From contig NC_052510.1 in NCBI RefSeq assembly GCF_014356525.2, positions 54,486,503-54,550,502 of the forward strand: a stretch of DNA of 64,000 bases, in the 5' to 3' direction. Positions 13,030-23,693 of this stretch are shown one piece after another. The notes under the pieces were generated by a model. That model saw nothing but the letters and a program-made list of their open reading frames with translations. It had not been told where the DNA came from and ran no database searches. Numbering within the stretch: the stretch's first letter is position 1; each line of letters starts with the position of its first letter. The DNA comes from Nilaparvata lugens (taxonomy: Eukaryota; Arthropoda; Insecta; Hemiptera; Delphacidae). Made by a program: the position numbers and the translations under genes.

Positions 13030-14878
13030 GACAGGAGACAACTTTCCTTTTCCTAATAGTTCTCATAGTTTTCCGAAACGTGAATCGTAAATAAATGTAT
13101 GATAGATTTTACTCTCCTTTCCAAAAAAAATCTTTTGAAAATTATTTATGATTAGTCTTTCCACCTCACTCAAAAGCATGGTTCAAATTATAGATAGTTT
13201 CAGGTTCTAGTAAATTGAACTCAATTGAAAGAAATATCTCTGAAATATCTACTAACAATTGGACCAGAAAAAATTGAAGCTCAAATGATAATTAATTAAT
13301 AAAATAATAGGCTTCAAACGAATCTAGTCATCCTCTTTAATTGAAAAGCTTTCCAATCCAGTCTGAGTCTCAACTGCAGACTTCAGCCCACCACATGAAA
13401 GAGATCTAGATAAGAAAGTATAATCTCATTGCTGTTGCATTGTTTTATGCTATGTTCCTGCCAGAGCCAACTAACACACGCATCTCTGAGTTGGACGTTA
13501 ATTAAAATTTAGTTTTACACACGATACAATATCGCGGTCAACGGACACAGTCGCTAAACAACAAGCGATTTATAAATATTTAATTACGGCTGAGGATTTC
13601 AGATACGGCGGGTGATGGGCGGGGGGACGCGGGAGACGCCCCAAGCAGCTTCCTTCGAATCAAGGATCCGCGCGTCGCTAACTCATCTCATCCTCTCTCT
13701 CTTATCGACAGGCTAATCAAAACTGCCATTACGAATAACTCACAAACTATCAGATATACTTCAAGTGTGGCGCTGAAAGTATCTAAACAGGATCGAGGAG
13801 TGTTAAAAGGATAAAAATAAATCATATTTTTTGTAGATGTGGAAATAAACTTGAATTTAATAAAATAAATAATAAAGTTGAAGTAACAGTATTCCATTGC
13901 TATCGAATACGTAATTCTATTATATTAAGCGAGCAATTTCTGTATGTCTGTTTATATTTTTATATCTGGTTATTTATGTTCAACGGATCTCGAAAACGGC
14001 TCTCCTATTATATTAAGCGAGCAATTTCTGTATATCTGTTTATATTTGACCGAGCGAAGTGAGGTCTAAGATTCAAGTCGACGGTTTGGCATTTCTATTA
14101 ATGTTTGAATGTTTGAATGTTTGAATATTTAAATGTTTAAATGTTTATATGTTGCGCATTTACGGCAAAACGCGGTAATAGATTTTCATGAAATTTAACA
14201 GGTATGTTCCTTTTTTAATTGCGCGTCGACGTATATACAATGTTTTTGGAAATTTTTGAATTTCAAGGATAATATAAAAGGAAAAACGCCAATATTAGAG
14301 TCAGACTATAGAATAATTCATCATAAATCAGTGATCACTGACAAGTGATTACACAGATGTGTGGAGAAGCCAGTCTATTGCTGTATTTCCATAAGGTCTA
14401 TAGTTTCAATCAGGTACTTGTGGATGAAAATATTGCGTGAGGTCTGCTGTTCACAGAACTACTAGTTTTATATCTGGTTATATGGTTATTTATGTTCAAC
14501 GGATCTCGAAACGGCTCCAACGATTTACACGAAACTTGGAATATAGTAGGTTTATGATATCAAAATTCGATTGCACTAGGTCTCATCCCTGGGTAAACTC
14601 GCTGAAGGACATTAAAAGGATAATTCATCCTTGGCTGAAAGAGCTGTGGATAGTAAAAAAGTGGGAGAGCGAGTGAGTATGTGAAAAATCAAAATATCGC
14701 ATCCCCGAAATTCATGACATAATAGCTAGCTGTGAAATATAAACACGGTCATTTTAGAGAATTGTGTTCTGTATATCAATGGATAAAAATAACGAGCAAG
14801 GCCCAGTGCTCCAATATTAATTGCTGATGAGACAAAGTTCTAAGCAGAATGAAATCAAATACCCTGAAGATTTTGAAA
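13030..14878 (+). repeat. Segmental duplication, copy 1
   Basis: Collinear with about 15640-17442 and highly similar over most of its length, best at about 13300-13900. A GC-rich block at about 13590-13690 is conserved in both copies. Copy 1 alone carries the Helitron-like insertion at 14046-14465. Both copies contain the same tandem piece of repeat family S, so that piece predates the duplication. No convincing coding frame is shared. Confidence 0.75.
14046..14465 (+). mobile_element. Helitron-like non-autonomous element, copy 2 (nested)
   Basis: Inserted in the T-run of a family S repeat. The orthologous empty site in the other duplication copy (about 16993-17005) reads TATA-TTTTT-ATATC. 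Here there are TATA-T before the element TTGACC...CTACTAG and TTTT-ATATC after it. This is a precise insertion with no target duplication. Confidence 0.7.
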
Positions 14879-15162
14879 ATACTACTTTACTATGACTTCA
14901 AAAATCTGGTCCGTCATATTGAATGCAACTTCATTTTTTAAAATAGGAAGGTGGTCATGCGATACATGATTTCGATACGAAATTTCGAGAAAAAAAGAAT
15001 GGAGAAAACCGCATATCGATATCTCAAACCGTTTAGAAGATATTCAGTTTAGTGTATCGCATGACAACCTTCCCATTTAAAAAAATAAAGTTGCATTCGA
15101 TATTGCGGATCCAAGATGGCGGACCAGATTTTTGAAGTCATATAGTAAAGTAGTATTTTCAA
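14872..15162. mobile_element. Foldback element with ~95-110 bp arms
   Basis: The left arm (about 14872-14965) and right arm (about 15054-15162) are inverted copies with scattered mismatches and small gaps. Outer ends read TTTTGAAAATACTACTTTAC and its complement. It lies directly at the end of duplication copy 1. Confidence 0.6.
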
Positions 15163-15277
15163 TTTGAGTAGGATCCCCAATCACACCCACCATCAAATTA
15201 CCTTTGTATATGAGAGATCAAGCCGTTCTCGGACTTTTCACCCACTCTGTATATAGTAGCGATTCTCTATTGATTTT

Positions 15278-15635
15278 TTTTTTTTTAGATTACGTCCTAA
15301 AGACTCCAGTCATGGAGTATAAGACAAGTCATGTTATTACATAATAATTCTAACACTAAGTAGTTCAACCTAGTTTAGGTTTGAAAGGAATTCTTGTACA
15401 CTATAAAAAGCTCTATCAACTAAATATTTTTTCATTTGTTTTTTGAAAATCTTCAAATCATCATTACTTTTCAAGATTTGAGGTAGCTTGTTATAAAATT
15501 TCCTACCAATATAATCTGGTTTTTGTTCAAATAACCTACTATTGTGACCCATAATATGATAATCTGCTCTGTTTCGCGTATTATACTCATGAACATCTGA
15601 ATTCTGGATCACAGAATTTTGATAATATTGATATA
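15278..15635 (-). pseudogene. 3' end of a non-LTR retrotransposon (C-terminus of reverse transcriptase ORF)
   Basis: The minus-strand frame ending at 15370 (80 residues from 15612, open a little further upstream) contains YNTRN, then RKFYNKLPQIL and IFKKQMKKYLVDRAFYSVQEFL. This is the conserved tail that follows the RT domain in many insect LINEs. A 3' UTR follows and ends in a poly(A) run at about 15278-15290. Everything 5' of this is missing, so the copy is 5'-truncated and dead. Related C-terminal fragments lie at 28600-28975 (plus) and 40446-40762 (minus). Confidence 0.75.
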
Positions 15636-15639
15636 GTAA

Positions 15640-17442
15640 TGACAGGTGACAACTTTCCTCCTTCTACTCTTCTAGTTTTCGTAAATCGTAAACAAATAAC
15701 AATAAATTTTATCTATTAAATTCTCTCCTTTCCAAAAAAATCTTTGGAAAATACATTCTTGAGAAAATTATTTATGATCAGTCTTTCCACCTCACTCAAA
15801 AGCATGGTTCAAATTATAGATAATTTCAGGTTCTAGTATATTGAACTCAAAAGAAATATCTACTAACAACAATTGGACCAGAAAAAATTGAAGCTCAAAT
15901 GATAATTAATTAATTAATAAAATAATAGGCTTCAAACGAATCTACTCATCCTCTTTAATTGAAAAGCTTTCCAATCCAGTCTGAGTCTCAACTGCAGACT
16001 TCAGCCCACTATATGAAGAGAGATCTAGATAAGAAAGTATAATCTCATTGCTGTTGCATTGTTTTATGCTATGTTCCTGCCATACCCAACCAACACACGC
16101 ATCTCTGAGTTGGACGTTAATTAAAATTTAGTTTTACACACGATACAATATCGCGGTCAACGGACACAGTCGCTAAACAACAAGCGATTTATAAATATTT
16201 AATTACGGCTGTGGATTTCAGATACGGTGGCAGACGGGCGGAGGGAGACGCGGGAGACGCCCCAGGCAGCTTCCTTCGAATCAAGGATCCGCGCGTCGCT
16301 CACTCATCTCATCCTCTCTTTCTTGGTAGAGAGTTACTCGGATTTTGGTAGAGATTTTGGTACAGAACTGGGAAGGATATTTTTAATATTCTTTCCAAAG
16401 AATGGACATTGATATGTCCAAAGCTCCGCCAATTTATGTAGATGCATAACAATATAATTATCTATAGTTATTGTATTACGAATTGCTTTTTCATATCATA
16501 TACAGTTCAATAATTATTTTCTTAGTCTATATTATGTAAATTCATTTATAATTTTGCTGTATTGTAAGCTATTGTATATAAGTGTAAAAGCCAGTATAAT
16601 TATATTGTAATCTACATAAATAAAGTACTCAATCAATCAATCGTATCGACAGGCCCATCAAAACTGCCATTACGAATTACTCAAAAGCTATCAGATATAC
16701 TTCAAGTGTGGCGCTAAAAGTATCTAAACAGGACCGAGGAGTGTTAAAAGGATAAAAATAAATGATATTTTTTGTAGATGTGGAAATGAACTTGAAGGTA
16801 ATGAAATAAATTAAAATAATTTTAAGTTGAAATAATAAATTTGAAGTTACAGTATTCCATTGCTATCAAATACGTAATTCTATTATATTAAGCGAGCAAT
16901 TTCTGTTTATATTTTTATATATGGTTATTTATGTTCAACGGATCTCGAAAACGGCTCTCCTATTATATTAAGCGAGCAATTTCTATATATCTGTTTATAT
17001 TTTTATATCTGGTTATCTGGTCATATGGTTATCTGGTTATATGGCTATTTATGTTCAACGGATCTCGAAAACGGCTCTTATGATTTACACGAAATTTGGA
17101 ATATAGTAGGTTTATGATATCAAAATTAGATTGCACTAGGTCTCATCCCTGGGAAAACTCGCTGAAGGACATTAAAAGGATGATTCATCTTTGGCTGAAA
17201 CAGCTGTGGATAGTAATAAAGTGAGTGAGCGAGTGAGTACGTGAAAAATCAAAATATCGCATCCCCGAAATTCATGACATAATAGCTAGCTGTGAAATAT
17301 AAACACGGTCATTTTAGAGAATTGTGTTCTGTATATCAATGAATAAAAATAACGAGCAAGGCTCAGTGCTCCGATATTAATTGCTGATGAGACAAAGTTC
17401 TAAGCAGAATGAAATCAAATACCCTGAAGATTTTGAAACTGC
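15640..17442 (+). repeat. Segmental duplication, copy 2
   Basis: Collinear with 13030-14878. It differs by a retroposon insertion at 16325-16643, absent from copy 1, and by lacking the Helitron-like insertion. The open frame at 16227-16412 spans the GC-rich block and then runs into the inserted element, so I do not treat it as a gene. Confidence 0.75.
16325..16643 (+). mobile_element. 5'-truncated retroposon tail with (AATC)n end
   Basis: Interrupts the duplicated sequence between CTCTTTCTT and TATCGACAGG, where copy 1 reads straight through (CTCTCTTATCGACAGG). It ends in an AATAAA-like signal and then CAATCAATCAATC. It is probably the 3' UTR of a LINE. I see no clear target duplication. Confidence 0.65.
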
Positions 17443-18762
17443 TAGTATTGACACAATGAGAGGAAAATCATGAATGCTGCAGTAGAACTTCAATTTATTA
17501 TCCGAACTCTGATTAACAAAATCGCCGATTATCGGAATCGCATGTAGATAAAATTTCATGAAATTTCCAACAACTTGCGAATTTCAGATAAGTTTGAAAA
17601 TTTGTAACAGTTTTTTTTTGTTAGCTCTAGCCGATTATCATAAACACATTTAGATAAAATTACATGAAATTTCCACTGATTTCCGTGAATTTCAGATATG
17701 TTTGAAAATCAGTAATAGGTTTTTTTGTTAGCTCTATGAATAAAAAGTTAGCTTATTGTTCAATAAAAGAGTGGCTTCACAACAAGAAGTACAAAAATTG
17801 TTCATCACTCAGTGTTGATCCAATTGGAGACTCTATACTCGTACCACGGAAGAAGGAAACCATGATAGTTCTCTACATGAAGTTCTCTACCTGCTAATTC
17901 TCTACATGGCTCTCTCATGATAGCAGTGTTCTCTACTCCGTGCTCGTACCATAGTGATTAATAAATATTAACAAAATTTTGATCCTTTGACAGAAGACAT
18001 GATTTGGTTGGTTGACTCCCGAGATATTCCTAGAAGGATTTGAATAAATATGATAATATAATATTCAAAAATATTATTTCAGATATTATATTAATTCAGA
18101 ATACTCAAAATATTCCAAGAATACGCTACAGCCAACAAAACTCAACAGAGTTTTTAGCCTACAATACTCAGGAGACAGGAGCACAATACTCTTGTCAATA
18201 TTGACAATCTTGCCTGGGTTCATGGGTTCAACCTTATTGAGCAAGCCTCGAGTGAACAGAGAAACGCTTATCCTCTCAATTTAGTATACAATGAAGAAAA
18301 ATACGCGAATTGCAAGTATATCAAAACCTGGTAATGAATATGCAAGCATCACAAGAGTAATTTCAGCTTTCTAAACAGCTTCAGTTATAACTTGAACATT
18401 GAAAAAACTGTGAATTTGTTATCTGAATCTTGAAAGTTTCAAAGTCAAGGCGCTCTTTGAAAAAATCAAACTTGTTTCTCGTGTGTCGTGTTTGCTGTGT
18501 TGCAGACGTGAATTCAAATCGAAGTAATTGATAACCTTCATCGTGATCTTACTAATCAACCAATTTATAAATGCAAGAAAAGCTTTCCATAATTTGATTA
18601 CTAGAAATGATAGCAATTTCTATGATATAAATTCCAATTTACTATAGAACTTATTTATTTATTCATTGAGTCCAATACACTACAATGATGAGAAGATTCA
18701 ACAGACATTTGCCCAAAACTCATTCACCCCAAAATTTTAACTAGTTTTGACAGTATAGTATT
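17443..18762. other. Noncoding DNA with ~115-bp tandem duplication
   Basis: Two diverged tandem units occupy about 17519-17632 and 17633-17745 (each with CGATTATC, ATGAAATTTCC and GTTAGCTCTA). The antisense tail of a LINE (TTATTTATTTATTCATTGAG) is at about 18653-18690. No gene is recognised. Confidence 0.5.
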
Positions 18763-19555
18763 CAGGGGCGCCATTTAGGGGGGCAGGGGGGCCTAGGCCC
18801 CCCCAATGATAAGTAATGAAAATGCGGGTCTATCAACACGAATCCTTAGAATCTCATACTGATTTAATACTTTTTCCAAACAGCATTAGTATAATTCCTT
18901 CTACAGTATCAACAATGTAGCAAAATTGCCTTGAAAGTATGGCTACGGGTACAGAGTAATAAAGAATATATTTTACTCTTTGTTATAGTTGAAGCTCAAA
19001 ATATAGAATGGGTACGATTATTGATCAGGGCACAATAAGTGAGTTATTGCACACATTTCAATTTGAGAATTAACAAGTTGCAAGATGTCACAGTGAAAGC
19101 AAAAGAAAGGGCACAATCAGACAATCAAAAATGTATTTACAGAGTTGGTGAGAATTATGGGAACAGCTTAATGTTTCTTTAGCTCTCTAATTGAAAGTTA
19201 TTTTCCAATTTGAATATGATCCCTGATGGAATTGTTGAAATTTTCATTGTAAAAGAAAAATTTATCTGTTTCCATGATTTTTAAGAAACCTGTTTCACTT
19301 TATTCCTACTTCAGGGCCTCTCTGTGGGCCTATATTTCATGATTCAATAACTAATAATGTATATGTTTCTATTGATACTTCAACCACATTTGTATAAAAC
19401 TGGAAAAAATGAAGCATATAAAAACATCTTCGAATGCAACATTTATGGGGAAAACCCCAGGACCCTCTATCCTTTAGGGGTATTCCTTCCCCTCCTTCAT
19501 ACCTCTTGGTTTTTGCCCCCCCCCAAACTAGCAGTTAGGTGAAATGGCTCCACTG
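18763..19555. mobile_element. Non-autonomous hAT element with perfect 8-bp TSD
   Basis: 793 bp with ends CAGGGGCGCCATTT and, inverted, CAGTGGAGCCATTT, followed by G/C runs. It is flanked by atagtatt at 18755-18762 and again at 19556-19563. No transposase frame is visible inside, although the length would allow a remnant. The perfect TSD suggests a fairly recent insertion. The same superfamily has a shorter member at 12209-12463. Confidence 0.85.
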
Positions 19556-19563
19556 ATAGTATT

Positions 19564-20147
19564 GTTGTAGTTAAAAAAATCTCGGATATTTCATTTGTTG
19601 GAGAATGAATAATAATAAATTACAACTGCATCCAACAGTACCTTGAGATAGACAGACAATTTTGTTTTTTACCTATCGAAGTGAATGTAAGCGACGTGAA
19701 TTGAGCTCTAGAGACTGTGGAAAATTTGTGTTGACCTCATTACACTGCCGCGCAAATTTACAAGCGGTACCGTACCTGTCTGTCCAGCCGCCTGTTTTCT
19801 GATCTGAAAAGCACTGCTTATAATATAAAAGGAGTGCATAACTTATCGGGTTCCAATTTATTTCTCTATACAATGGGTAGTCTTATTTCTCTCATTAACT
19901 ATTCTTATTGAATCGATAGAAAATGGAAGATAAATGGTAAATATAAAATGGTGTAGATAATGGTAAATGGTGAAGATAAAAGATAAATAAAGAATCTTTC
20001 CTCATTCAAAATTAGACTGTAGTGTCGTTGAACTTGAAAGTAGTTCAAAAAACGGGTTGATCTTTGTAATAAATTTACCATACAAGACCGACTAATTACT
20101 GTGTACATGATAAGCATTATTCTTATAACTACTATTACCGTACCGTA
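19564..20147. other. Noncoding AT-rich spacer
   Basis: No repeat family or gene recognised. The short minus-strand frames at 19673-19873 and 19905-20117 have no domain. Confidence 0.45.
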
Positions 20148-20830
20148 GATGATTCTTTGATTCTTTGTTGATTATTTGATTCTTTGATGATTATTTGATT
20201 CTTTGATGATTATTTGATTCTTTGATGATTATTCGATTCTTTGTTGATTATTTGTTTCTTTGTTGATTATTTGTTTCTTTGATGATTATTTGATTCTTTG
20301 ATGATTATTTGATTCTTTGATGATTATTTGATTCTTTGGTCTTTGATGATTCTTTGATTCTTTGTTGATTATTTGATTCTTTGATGATTATTCGATTCTT
20401 TGATGATTATTTGATTCTTTGATGATTCTTTGTTGATTATTTGATTCTTTGATGATTATTTGATTCTTTGATGATTATTTGATTCTTTGATGATTATTTG
20501 ATTCTTTGATGATTATTTGATTCTTTGATGATTATTTGATTCTTTGATGATTATTTGATTCTTTGATGATTATTTGATTCTTTGATGATTATTTGATTCT
20601 TTGATGATTATTTGATTCTTTGTTGATTATTTGATTCTTTGTTGATTATTTGATTCTTTGATGATTATTTGATTCTTTGTTGATTATTTGATGATTATTT
20701 GATTCTTTGTTGATTATTTGATTCTTTGTTGATTATTTGATTCTTTGATTCTTTGTTGATTATTTGATTCTTTGATGATTATTTGATTCTTTGTTGATTA
20801 TTTGATTCTTTGATGATTATTTGATTCTTG
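20148..20830. repeat. 19-bp minisatellite (unit GATTCTTTGATGATTATTT)
   Basis: About 680 bp and roughly 36 units. Two main variants occur (GATGATTA and GTTGATTA), with occasional shortened units. The middle (about 20440-20620) is nearly homogeneous and the edges are more diverged, as expected from unequal exchange. Confidence 0.9.
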
Positions 20831-21560
20831 TTGACTTGTAATCTAGATTACTTATTAATACTACTATATGCTGTAGGCCTACTATTATTTCATTGACAAG
20901 CACTTAATTAATGGTCTGGTATTTCTATCTCTCATAAATTTCTCATTGAACCAGTTAACGATGAGAGAAACAATAAAAGCACGGTAGCGGTCTGATTACT
21001 TTTTAAGCTCTCTAATTGGATGTTGAAGCTTATTGGATGAGAAATCGCGTAGTGCACATTTGATAGACTGTTACTTTCCTTCAATGATTGATAAGAATAA
21101 CTGCCGTCTCGATTTTGATGTGAGAAATGATCATCCTAGTATGATAGACTAGTATGATAGTAGTATGTATATAGTATGTATATGATAGTATATAGTAGTA
21201 TCCTAGTATGATAGACATCCTAGTATGATAGTTGGTTGTGGAAAAGAGTATATTGAGAAAGTATATTGAGAAAGGAGTTCCACTTGTCTTCTGCCAACCC
21301 CTATCAGCACGCTACATAAACGAAGAGCTTCCAATTATTAGTATTTATCTCTCATTCATCACGTGATCAAATACATCTCTTCATTAATTTGGTATTCAGT
21401 AATTTGTGGCAAAATTCATCACAGTTATTTGAATCATGACAGTGAATCAATCGCCTGAATTTATTTGAATCAATCGCCTCTGTTATTTATGTCATCGTCG
21501 GGGTTTATTGACGAAGTTAGACACTTTAGTTTCAGTTGATCATAGTTATTATCAGTCTAA
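20831..21560. other. Noncoding spacer left of the Harbinger element
   Basis: Contains a low-complexity patch built from TAGTATGATAG and GTATGTATA at about 21130-21235. Nothing else is recognised. Confidence 0.45.
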
Positions 21561-21824
21561 TGCCCGGTTTCTCAGTCGTTCCATAAACTGTTTATCCATT
21601 CAATAACTTTATTGAATCGATAAACATGAGAAATGCGTTTCTAGAACGCTCCATAAACTTATTGAATCCTTAAATCTCTCGATAAACTATATATGCCTGG
21701 TTTCTCAGTCGATCCATAAGCCGTTTATCCATGCAATAACTTTATTGAATCGATAAATATGAGAAATGCGTTTCTAGAACGCTCCTTAAACTTATTGGAT
21801 CCATAAATCTCTCAATAAACTATA
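21561..21824 (+). repeat. Tandem duplication of the left end of the Harbinger element
   Basis: Two units of ~131-133 bp (21561-21693 and 21694-21824), each beginning TGCC(C/T)GGTTTCTCAGTCG. They differ at several positions, so the duplication is not brand new. It gives the element two candidate left termini. Confidence 0.8.
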
Positions 21825-22077
21825 GTGCCAAAATCCAGCCTATAAATATTTATTGAATGGATAAATTTGTCAAATTTCTGGTTGCAATCAAAAAATTAAG
21901 TTAGAAAAATTAAATTACAAAATTAAATTAAATTTGGTGTAGATCACTAGTATTTTAAAAACAAAACAGAATCAAAGTTGCACTATATTTAGCATTGATA
22001 GCCCTTATTTGGTGTCAGCCATCTTGTTTTGGAGACATGAGCCAAAAGATGACATCTTTGACATTGTCAGTACTGTA

Positions 22078-22325
22078 GGAAATTACCTCACAACAAGAAG
22101 CATGGAATAAACAAGTAAACATCCAAGATTTGGTTGGTTACCATAGGAACCATGTATAAAGTTTGTTTACGAGAGTGCTGGTTTTGGATCATGCCATGTT
22201 GCCAGATTCATAGAACAGATAAATCGTTCCATAGCTATGGATTCTATAAATATGTTTGAGAAACCAATAAAGATTTATTGATTGGATAAAGTTATTGAAT
22301 CAATAGCTATAGCGTTGTTTCTTCT
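22078..22325 (+). repeat. Internal direct repeat shared with the right end of the Harbinger element
   Basis: Aligns with 25548-25797 in the same orientation over ~245 bp (for example GATTCTATAAATATGTTTGAG and TTGCTATAGCGTTGTTT-type blocks). The left copy lies just upstream of the transposase ATG at 22505. The right copy lies just upstream of the Myb/SANT-like gene, whose start is at 25512. Promoter use is therefore possible but is inference. Confidence 0.75.
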
Positions 22326-22504
22326 TCTTCTTTGGCTACCTTACGCCTAATCACAATCATATGGGATAAGCTATAGATTTGTTTATTGAACGAAATAATG
22401 CCAAAATCCAGCCCATAATAATATTATATCGAATCGATAAATTGCTTTTAAAGGTTATGTTTGAATGTTTTGTGTTCTATGTTCTGTTATTTTAATATAT
22501 TGAA

Positions 22505-23551
22505 ATGGATCTAGATATAATCAGGTACAGCAGCAGTTCAGATGATGAAGTGTTCGAGTTAATACCTGTAAGAAAGTATAGGATTAGGCTTGACACATTT
22601 AATTATTTCTCGGACAGTGAATTCATAGCTCGATACAGATTTAGTGAAGAGACAGTGATCTACATTTCTGAACTACTTCCCAATTTTGATAATTTGAACA
22701 ACAGAGGTAAGCCGTTGTCGAAAATGGACCAATTACTTATTGGGTTACGGTTCTACGCAACTGGAACATTTCAAAATGTCGTTGGGGATATTATTCATGT
22801 CCATAAAAGTACTGTGTGCAAAATAGTGAAGAAAATTTCCCACTATTTAGCCTCTTTGCGCGTTAATTTTATTCAAATGCCCACAAATGAGGAAATTTTA
22901 AGAACAAAAAGCGATTTTTTTCAAATTCGTCGTTTCCCTAACGTGGTTGGATGTATAGACTGTACTCATGTAAAAATTCAATCTCCTGGTGGCCAAGATG
23001 CAGAACTGTATAGAAATAGAAAAGGATATTTCTCTATCAATGTGCAAGCTATCTGCAATGCACAGCTAGTATTCACAGAAATCACTGCTAGGTGGAGGGG
23101 TTCTGTTCATGACAGTACCATTTTTAATACATCCAAGATACGTGCTGATTTGGAAGCTGGGTTGTATCGGGGCAGCAGCTGCTACCTACTTGGTGATAGT
23201 GGATATCCATGCAGAAATTTTTTGCTAACTCCACTTCTACATCCTGCTAATGAAGCAGAAAGAAGATATAATAGTGCCCACATCCAAACTAGGAATACCA
23301 TTGAAAGAGCATTTGGAGTGTGGAAACGCAGATTTCCTTGCTTGTCAATAGGATTAAGAACAAAAATTCAAACTACTTTAATGATAATAACAGCAACGGC
23401 TGTTCTTTATAATATAGCTATCCAGCAGAAAGAACAGCCTCTAATGGACAATGATGAAGTTATGGAAGAGTTTGATCAAATTCAATTAGAAGGAGAACGA
23501 AATCAGTTTGCTGTTCGAGACAATGTCATTGCTACAATCTTCAGAATTTAA
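22505..23551 (+). CDS. PIF/Harbinger DDE transposase (HARBI1-like)
   Basis: This 348-residue nuclease would cut and rejoin the ends of the transposon. An HTH-like region spans about residues 78-112 (LLIGLRFYATG...VHKSTVCKIV). The catalytic domain shows D152 in VVGCIDCTHVKI, then the family's HD pair at 202-203, D231 in GDSGYP, and E267 in NTIERAFGVWKRRFPCL. This is the standard DDE triad of DDE_4/HARBI1 proteins, and the length matches HARBI1 (about 350 aa). The ATG has an A three bases upstream (GAAATGG), and in-frame stops lie nearby upstream. There is no frameshift, stop or missing catalytic residue, so the protein may be functional. It converges with the Myb/SANT-like gene at 23694-25512, which probably supplies DNA binding and nuclear import. 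Confidence 0.93.
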   Translation: MDLDIIRYSSSSDDEVFELIPVRKYRIRLDTFNYFSDSEFIARYRFSEETVIYISELLPNFDNLNNRGKPLSKMDQLLIGLRFYATGTFQNVVGDIIHVHKSTVCKIVKKISHYLASLRVNFIQMPTNEEILRTKSDFFQIRRFPNVVGCIDCTHVKIQSPGGQDAELYRNRKGYFSINVQAICNAQLVFTEITARWRGSVHDSTIFNTSKIRADLEAGLYRGSSCYLLGDSGYPCRNFLLTPLLHPANEAERRYNSAHIQTRNTIERAFGVWKRRFPCLSIGLRTKIQTTLMIITATAVLYNIAIQQKEQPLMDNDEVMEEFDQIQLEGERNQFAVRDNVIATIFRI

Positions 23552-23693
23552 ATTGAAGAGGAAATGGTACACACAACAATAAAACTAAAATTATTTCAGA
23601 ATCACAATCATTATTATTATTGTTTGATTATTATTCAATTCTTTTATGATAATAAACTATCATTCTGTAATTTTTCTAACTCAATATTTAGAA

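Noticed and set aside
16227..16412. 61-residue plus-strand frame in duplication copy 2
   Set aside because: It runs from the GC-rich block into a retroposon insertion and is not kept in copy 1.
20148..20830. CRISPR-like regular array
   Set aside because: Units are contiguous 19-mers with no spacers, in a eukaryotic context: a minisatellite.
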